Source: Pelotomaculum sp. UBA1371
Lineage (GTDB): Bacteria > Bacillota > Desulfotomaculia > Desulfotomaculales > Pelotomaculaceae
Reading direction: 5' to 3'
DNA: 28,002 nt
Assembly: GCA_002305915.1 (NCBI GenBank)
Contig: DBRJ01000065.1
Coordinates: 40,210 to 68,211, forward strand
Part shown: piece by piece, positions 23,125 through 28,002 of the stretch
How positions within the stretch are numbered: the stretch's first letter is position 1
Layout of the letters: each line of letters starts with the position of its first letter
Made by a program: the position numbers and the translations under genes
The notes under the pieces: generated by a model
What the model saw: the letters and a program-made list of their open reading frames with translations, nothing else
What the model was told of the DNA's origin: nothing
The model's database searches: none

Positions 23125-23167
23125 TATGAGCGAAACCTTCTTTCTAGAAGAAACTATTCTCCGTCCT

Positions 23168-24538
23168 TTAAGTCAATCCCTTTTTTCTCAGCCGGGCTAT
23201 AAAAAAGCCGTCCATCCCATGAAGGTGAGGATAAAGCTGCAGATGGCCCTCTGCCAGGGTCCCTTTCTGATCAAGGGCTCCGGGCAGGAATGGACGGAGA
23301 TCCTCCGGAACAAATTCCGGGTGGCCGGCAAGAAAGTTCTCCACCTGCCCCATGTTTTCTTCCCGGAGCAGGGTGCAGGTGCTGTAAACCAGGACACCGC
23401 CATCCCTGACACAGCGGGAGGCGCCTTCCAAAATTTCAGCCTGGAGCTTTACAAGGGCTGGAAGTTCCTCCGGATTTTTTCGCCAGCGGGCGTCAGGACG
23501 GCGTCTCAGAACACCCAGCCCCGAGCAGGGAGCATCAACCAGAACAAAATCGGCCAGGCCATTTAGCTCCTCGGGCAGATTTCTGGCATCCCCCTGCCTG
23601 CTTTCCACAATATCAATACCCAGGCGCAGGCAGTTCTCCCGGATTAAAGACAGTTTGTGGGAGTGGAGCTCCACCCCGAGAATTAAGCCGCGGTTTTCCA
23701 TCAGCTGGGCCAGGTGTGTGGTTTTGCCGCCGGGGGCGCTGCAGGCGTCCACTACAAAGGAACCGGGTGACGGCATTAAGGCCCTGCCGGCCAGCATGGA
23801 ACTTTCGTCCTGCACTTGAAATAACCCTTCTTGAAATGACGGCATTGAGCCCAGGGAATTGAAACCCTCGATGCTCAGGCCTTCGGGGGCATATGCCGTT
23901 TCTGCCACATACAGGCCTTCCCCTTGCAGCCTTTCAACCAGCCCGGCCCGCGTTATTTTCAAGGTGTTGGTGCGAATTGTATTGGGAGCCGGCTTGTTAT
24001 TGGCACGGCACAGAGCAATGGTTTCTTCAGGACCAAATTCCGCCAGCCAGCGCTCCACCATCCAGACAGGATGGGAATAACGCAAAGAAATATGCTCCAG
24101 GGGGTTACCTGACAGGGAGGGGTAGTTGATTTCACTGTGGCGGCGGGAAACATTTCGGAGAACGCCATTTACGAATTTTACAGAGCCCGGGTGACCGTAC
24201 CTTTTCGCCAATTCCGCTCCTTCGTTGCAGGCGGCTGAAGGGGGCACCTTTTCCATAAACAGCAGCTGATACACACCCAGCCTGAGGATGTTTCGCACCA
24301 CCGTTGACTGGGACTGCAGGGGTTTCTTAACAAAATGCCCCAGAATCCAGTCCAGGGTATTCAGGGAACGCAGGGTGCCGTAAGCAAGTTCGGTGGCAAA
24401 AGCCCGGTCCAGCTTTCCCGGGCGGTACTTTTCCAGAACCCGGTTCAAGGCAATGTTGGCAAAAGCGCCTTCCTCCTCCACTGCCCTGAGGACCTTTAGA
24501 GCCAGCTCCCTGGCCGATATGTGGAGCAATAAAATCAC
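23168..24538 (-). CDS. rsmB: 16S rRNA (cytosine-967-C5)-methyltransferase
   Basis: Forms m5C967 in 16S rRNA. An N-terminal NusB-like RNA-binding domain (~5-145, with ARELALKVL, LDRAFATELAYGTLR and KFVNGVLRNV) is followed by a SAM-dependent methyltransferase domain. That domain has VDACSAPGGKTTHLAQL (~264), DAPCSGLGVLRRRPD (catalytic-region cysteine) and VYSTCTLLREEN (second cysteine). All motifs of the m5C enzyme family are present. At 456 residues the length is typical. The start is GTG at 24538 or TTG at 24529; neither has a clearly better ribosome site, AAAGGA lying just upstream. A 204-base AT-rich gap separates it from DUF116 and may hold an internal promoter. Confidence 0.95.
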   Translation of the reverse strand: MILLLHISARELALKVLRAVEEEGAFANIALNRVLEKYRPGKLDRAFATELAYGTLRSLNTLDWILGHFVKKPLQSQSTVVRNILRLGVYQLLFMEKVPPSAACNEGAELAKRYGHPGSVKFVNGVLRNVSRRHSEINYPSLSGNPLEHISLRYSHPVWMVERWLAEFGPEETIALCRANNKPAPNTIRTNTLKITRAGLVERLQGEGLYVAETAYAPEGLSIEGFNSLGSMPSFQEGLFQVQDESSMLAGRALMPSPGSFVVDACSAPGGKTTHLAQLMENRGLILGVELHSHKLSLIRENCLRLGIDIVESRQGDARNLPEELNGLADFVLVDAPCSGLGVLRRRPDARWRKNPEELPALVKLQAEILEGASRCVRDGGVLVYSTCTLLREENMGQVENFLAGHPEFVPEDLRPFLPGALDQKGTLAEGHLQLYPHLHGMDGFFIARLRKKGLT

Positions 24539-24742
24539 GGTTCCTTTCTTTAGACAAGAATACTCCCATCTGAAATTCTTCTACCTTTGCCATGGTCTTA
24601 TCAAGATTTTTGCCTGGTCCAACCAATCTTATTCTCTATAAGAAAAGCTTGTCTTAGCCAAACTGTTTTTATCTGAAATTATTAAATACATTAATCAACA
24701 AAACAACAAATTGAGAAACGATAAATCAATAATAAGCGGCGT

Positions 24743-25516
24743 TCAAGACCTCTGCATAAAAAACAGAACAGCTTCCTCAACTTTTTCAATACGAATTTCC
24801 GTATTGAAGCATGGCCCGAAGGGCCGCTCGTTGGTTACCCCAAGCACAGGGATGGGATTGGAATCCTGGATCCCGCTGGTAAGGTCCCGCTCGCAAGCGA
24901 TGGCAACTATAGCCCGGGGGCGGTATTCCCGTACGAACTTTCGGGCCAGGGTACCCCCGGTGGCCATGTTCACATGGATACCGTACTGGTCCCTCAAAGC
25001 CAGCAGCTTATTTACAGAACACCTGCCGCAGCGGCGGCAATTGTCAATATCAACTGTGATTTTATGGGGACATTCACTCCACTGCAGGCAATGCGGTGCC
25101 AATACGAGGATCTGGGTGGGCAGTAGATTGAATTCCTTGGAGCGAACAAGCTGGTTGTTTACTTCAATGAAGGAACTCTTAATACGGTTTTGATCAATAT
25201 GAAAAACCCCTCCGAGAGCCAAGGCAATGGGAAAAAATAAATTCAACGCCACCCTCATGGGACCGTGCAACACAGTAATATCTTTGGCATAGAGCAGAGT
25301 CAGAATAATACCGCCGGTACCGAAACAGGCTACAACCAGCGCGCCGACCAGTAATCCCGCAAGGGCCAGGAGCAGGATTTGATCAATTAGAGTACGGGTA
25401 TCGCTTGTAGCAAGATACCAGATCCCCGACAGGAGAAGCCCCACACCCACAAGGCTGAAACCCAGAAGACCAATAAAAAGCCTTTTCCGGACCGGGAGTA
25501 TCTCAACATTCAACAT
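24743..25516 (-). CDS. DUF116-family membrane protein with cysteine cluster, unknown function
   Basis: A 257-residue protein whose N-terminal half has two clear membrane helices (~12-35 and ~46-76) and possibly a third (~88-104). The C-terminal half is soluble. It holds a cysteine group typical of an iron-sulphur or zinc site: C143, C149, then NCRRCGRCS (C160, C163, C166), followed by further conserved-looking cysteines in AIACERD and FGPCF. I recognise it as DUF116, which has no established function. Its ATG overlaps the fmt stop by 7 bases, so it is coupled to fmt, and rsmB follows. The def-fmt-DUF116-rsmB-rlmN string suggests a tie to translation or to formyl/iron-sulphur metabolism, but that is inference from position. 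Confidence 0.88.
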   Translation of the reverse strand: MLNVEILPVRKRLFIGLLGFSLVGVGLLLSGIWYLATSDTRTLIDQILLLALAGLLVGALVVACFGTGGIILTLLYAKDITVLHGPMRVALNLFFPIALALGGVFHIDQNRIKSSFIEVNNQLVRSKEFNLLPTQILVLAPHCLQWSECPHKITVDIDNCRRCGRCSVNKLLALRDQYGIHVNMATGGTLARKFVREYRPRAIVAIACERDLTSGIQDSNPIPVLGVTNERPFGPCFNTEIRIEKVEEAVLFFMQRS

Positions 25517-26469
25517 GACTCGCCCCCGGCAAGGTTATTGCTCCCAAGCACCGTACCCTTTGGAATGAGCTTGCCCCTTAAAAAATCAGCTGCCTCCAAC
25601 CGTCTGCCTCCCTGCAACTGAAGCTCAAGGATCCTTAGCATACCTTTACCGGTAACCACCAAAATTCCATCACGGCCGGCAGCAACAACCTCACCGGGTA
25701 TTGCTCCTGCCCGGCCGGATTCCAGGCAACTGGTCCGCCAAAGCTTGAGCACCTTTCCCTGCAGTGTCGTGCGGGCTCCCGGCCAGGGATTCATGCCCCG
25801 GACATGGTTATAGATTTCCCGGGCCGGCCTGTCCCAACAGATTTGTTCATCCTCCGCCTTCAGCAGGGGAGCATAGGAGGGTTCCCCATTCTGGGGAATC
25901 CTGGGGGCCTGCCCCAGGGAAATCAAGCGAAGGGTCTCCACCAGCAGGCGGGAACCTGCCAGGGCCAGACGGTCGTGGATTATGCCCACGGTGTCCTCTT
26001 CATGGATTTGAATGGATTCCTTCAAAATCAGATCACCGGTATCCATACCTTCGTCCATATACATGGTGGTAACGCCTGTCTCCTTTTCTCCGTTGATGAC
26101 AGCCCGGTGAATGGGGGCTGCGCCGCGGTATTTCGGCAGTAAAGAGGCATGGACGTTAATACAACCAAAAGGGGGTAAGGACAGGATTTCCGCCGGAAGG
26201 ATCTGACCATAGGCAACAACGACCACAATCTCCGGGTCTAAACCCCGCAGCGTCCCGATGAATTCAGGGTCCTTGATCCTTAAGGGCTGAAGTACCGGTA
26301 TACCCAGAGCAAGGGCAGTTTCCTTAACCGGGGTGGGTGTATTAATTTTTCCCCTGCCCCTGGGACGATCCGGGCGGGTAACTACAGCTGCAAGTACGTG
26401 TCCTGCTTCTTTCAGGGCTTTCAGGGAAGGTACGGCAAAATCCGGAGTACCCATAAAAACGATGCGCAT
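25510..26469 (-). CDS. fmt: Methionyl-tRNA formyltransferase
   Basis: Formylates the initiator Met-tRNA using 10-formyl-tetrahydrofolate. The N-terminal formyltransferase domain begins MRIVFMGTPDFAVPSL and holds INVHASLLPKYRGAAPI (the family's folate/catalytic block) and TTMYMDEGMDTGD. The C-terminal domain (~205 onward) contains WDRPAREIYNHVRGMNPWPGA. At 319 residues it is normal. The ATG at 26469 was chosen because the family begins with this sequence and GAGGT lies ~8 bases upstream; a longer frame extends 30 codons further but overlaps def. It lies 25 bases after def, its functional partner, and overlaps the DUF116 gene by 7 bases. Confidence 0.97.
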   Translation of the reverse strand: MRIVFMGTPDFAVPSLKALKEAGHVLAAVVTRPDRPRGRGKINTPTPVKETALALGIPVLQPLRIKDPEFIGTLRGLDPEIVVVVAYGQILPAEILSLPPFGCINVHASLLPKYRGAAPIHRAVINGEKETGVTTMYMDEGMDTGDLILKESIQIHEEDTVGIIHDRLALAGSRLLVETLRLISLGQAPRIPQNGEPSYAPLLKAEDEQICWDRPAREIYNHVRGMNPWPGARTTLQGKVLKLWRTSCLESGRAGAIPGEVVAAGRDGILVVTGKGMLRILELQLQGGRRLEAADFLRGKLIPKGTVLGSNNLAGGESC

Positions 26470-26494
26470 ACCATCTACCTCAATTCTCCAATCT

Positions 26495-26947
26495 TCAAAC
26501 TTTAGTAACACTCCTGGCCCGGTCAATAAACAGGATTCCGTCAAGATGGTCAATTTCATGCTGGAAAACTATTGCCGGGAAACCTTTAGCCTTGATTACA
26601 TTTTCCTTGCCGTAGCGGTCCAGGTATTTCACATGAACAGCATAAGCCCGGGCTACTTCTCCAGTGATACCGGGAATACTGAGGCAGGCTTCAGTATCCA
26701 CTTGCTCCCCTTCAGCAAAAATGATTTCAGGGTTAATCAGTTCCAGCAACCCCTCTCCTGCATCCACAACAATTACTCGCTTGGAGATCCCCACCTGCGG
26801 TGCGGCCAGACCTACACCCCTGGCGCTATACATGGTTTTGGCCATGTTATCTAAAAGCTTGAGAATATTCCGGGTTATTTTAGGGACCACTTTAGCTTTT
26901 TCCCTGAGGACCTCGTCTCCTAATTCTACAATATTATATATCGCCAT
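26495..26947 (-). CDS. def: Peptide deformylase
   Basis: Removes the N-formyl group from nascent proteins using Fe2+ or Zn2+. The three motifs are GVGLAAPQ (44-51), EACLS (86-90) and HEIDHLDG (130-137). The second is usually EGCLS; here G is replaced by A, a conservative change also seen in some functional family members. The metal ligands (cysteine of motif 2, both histidines of motif 3) and the catalytic glutamate are present. At 150 residues it is typical of the short type-1 enzymes. The ATG at 26947 follows AAGGAGG in the 13-base gap after priA. It sits between priA and fmt, a classic order. Confidence 0.97.
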   Translation of the reverse strand: MAIYNIVELGDEVLREKAKVVPKITRNILKLLDNMAKTMYSARGVGLAAPQVGISKRVIVVDAGEGLLELINPEIIFAEGEQVDTEACLSIPGITGEVARAYAVHVKYLDRYGKENVIKAKGFPAIVFQHEIDHLDGILFIDRARSVTKV

Positions 26948-26960
26948 AACCCTGCCTCCT

Positions 26961-28002
26961 TTACAGCATTCCCTGGGGATTAATATCGACGTTAACAACC
27001 GGTTTGAAGGCCGGCCGAATGGTCTCCAGTTTGTCCAGAAATTCCCTGATCAGCTCTTTTAATGAATTGCGTTTGGGACCTTTCAATACCAGCTGCCAGC
27101 GGTGTCTTCCCTTGATCTTGTTCAAGGTAGCCGGCGCCGGACCCAGGAGATCTATCTGCCCGCCGGCGTTGAGCAGCTCTTTAACAAAAAATTCTTGCGC
27201 CAGAAAGGCTCCCTTCTTCGCTTCATCTTCATCTTCATGAGTGAAAAGAAGCAGCGCCAGGTGGCTGAACGGAGGGTAACCCAAAGCACGCCTTACCCTC
27301 ATCTCATTCTTGTAGAATCCCTCATAGTCGTGGGCAGCAGCAGCAGTTATGCTGTAATGATCCGGTGAATAAGTTTGGATCAGCACCTCCCCGGGAAGAT
27401 CGCCCCGCCCGGACCTGCCCGCCACTTGGGTCAACAACTGGAATGTGCGTTCAGCAGCCCTGAAATCGGGCATGTGCAGAGTTGTATCTGCGTTAATCAC
27501 ACCCACCAGGGTCACCTTCGGCAGATCCAGTCCCTTGGCAATCATCTGCGTTCCGATCAGGATATCGGCCTTCCCCTCCCGGAAGGATTTAAGGATCCTC
27601 TCATGAGAGCCCTTGCGGGTGGTGGTGTCGCTGTCCATCCTTACAATCCCGGCACGCTCAAAGAGTCGTTTGGCTTCTTCCTCCACCTTTTGCGTACCTG
27701 TACCGAAATGGCTGATGTAGCGGCTTGAACAACCGGGGCAGCGTCCGGGGGCTGGGATGGTATGATTGCAATAATGGCAGCGCAAGCGGTTGTCCAGGTG
27801 GTAGGTGAGCGAAATATCGCAGCGGGGACACTTCAAGACCAGTCCGCATTCCCTGCAGACGACAATTGTTGCGTAGCCCCGCCTGTTCAGAAACAGAAGT
27901 ATCTGTTCTCCCCTGTCCAGACGCAGGTTCACGGCTTCCGTCAGGGCCTGACTGAAGATACCTCTATTACCGTTTTTTATTTCCCGCCGCATGTCCACAA
28001 CC
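26961..28002 (-). CDS. priA: Primosomal protein N' (replication restart helicase PriA), C-terminal part, partial
   Basis: The frame is open to the window edge, so the N-terminal half (DNA-binding and first helicase lobe) lies outside. The visible ~347 residues contain LLFLNRRGYA, the two-zinc cluster CRECGLVLKCPRC and CHYCNHTIPAPGRCPGC, then helicase lobe 2 with ILIGTQMIAKGLDLPKV, DTTLHMPDFRAAERTFQLL and QVAGRSGRGDLPGEV. The C-terminal domain ends VDINPQGML. PriA reloads the replicative helicase at stalled forks. It is the most upstream visible gene of the long minus-strand array; def follows after 13 bases. Confidence 0.97.
   Translation of the reverse strand, partial: VVDMRREIKNGNRGIFSQALTEAVNLRLDRGEQILLFLNRRGYATIVVCRECGLVLKCPRCDISLTYHLDNRLRCHYCNHTIPAPGRCPGCSSRYISHFGTGTQKVEEEAKRLFERAGIVRMDSDTTTRKGSHERILKSFREGKADILIGTQMIAKGLDLPKVTLVGVINADTTLHMPDFRAAERTFQLLTQVAGRSGRGDLPGEVLIQTYSPDHYSITAAAAHDYEGFYKNEMRVRRALGYPPFSHLALLLFTHEDEDEAKKGAFLAQEFFVKELLNAGGQIDLLGPAPATLNKIKGRHRWQLVLKGPKRNSLKELIREFLDKLETIRPAFKPVVNVDINPQGML

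Noticed and set aside
1..28002. tRNA/rRNA genes, CRISPR arrays, prophage or intact insertion sequences
   Set aside because: No cloverleaf-like segments, regularly spaced repeats, integrase or transposase frames were seen; the window is almost entirely core-genome coding sequence.

Overview
The window looks like chromosome from an endospore-forming, low-to-moderate GC member of the Clostridia. The best guess is the Peptococcaceae group (Pelotomaculum/Desulfotomaculum-like). This rests on a germination protease next to an alpha/beta-type SASP, an FMN-riboswitch-controlled rib operon, a DUF116 gene in a priA-def-fmt-rsmB-rlmN string, and frequent GTG/TTG starts behind strong Shine-Dalgarno sites. 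The genus is an inference. I see no phage, intact insertion sequence, CRISPR array, tRNA or rRNA.

Layout. (1) 1-342, + strand: the 3' end of a DRTGG-domain protein of the phosphotransacetylase-associated family. It faces a minus-strand rsmD-coaD-coiled-coil cluster (358-1899). (2) 2032-3451: the spore protease gene gpr (+) converges on a SASP gene (-) that has a textbook sigma-G promoter. (3) 3452-4200: a mostly non-coding stretch, then rpmB with its own sigma-A promoter and terminator. (4) 4362-8484, minus strand: the riboflavin operon ribD-ribE-ribBA-ribH. A perfect consensus promoter drives it through an FMN riboswitch followed by two hairpin/U-tract elements. (5) 8594-11709: a small GntR-type regulator, divergent from a secreted 799-residue protein with a copper-amine-oxidase-N-like domain and a C-terminal beta-propeller. 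(6) 11808-13178: a kinase-phosphatase resembling the first two domains of bacterial Pnkp but lacking the ligase domain. (7) 13334-28002, minus strand: one long co-directional array. In transcription order it is priA (partial), def, fmt, DUF116, rsmB, rlmN, fhaA-like, fhaB-like, PP2C phosphatase, SEDS (ftsW/rodA), class B PBP, PASTA kinase, rsgA, rpe and a 45-residue rubredoxin-like protein, closed by a hairpin terminator.

How the parts work together. The large array joins replication restart and translation start/rRNA modification (priA, def, fmt, rsmB, rlmN, rsgA) to a phospho-signalling and cell-wall module (two FHA proteins, PP2C phosphatase, SEDS glycosyltransferase, class B PBP, PASTA kinase). 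The order of that module is the same as the mycobacterial fhaA-fhaB-pstP-rodA-pbpA-pknA/B cluster, apart from a single kinase gene. The rib operon makes riboflavin from GTP and ribulose-5-phosphate and should be shut off by FMN.

Most of the window is ordinary core genome. The points most worth a second look are the ligase-less Pnkp-like enzyme, the actinobacterial-style kinase/FHA/cell-wall operon, the two tandem terminator-like elements behind the FMN aptamer, DUF116 with its cysteine cluster, and the unannotated-looking DNA at 3516-3944. I did not find a convincing wholly new system.
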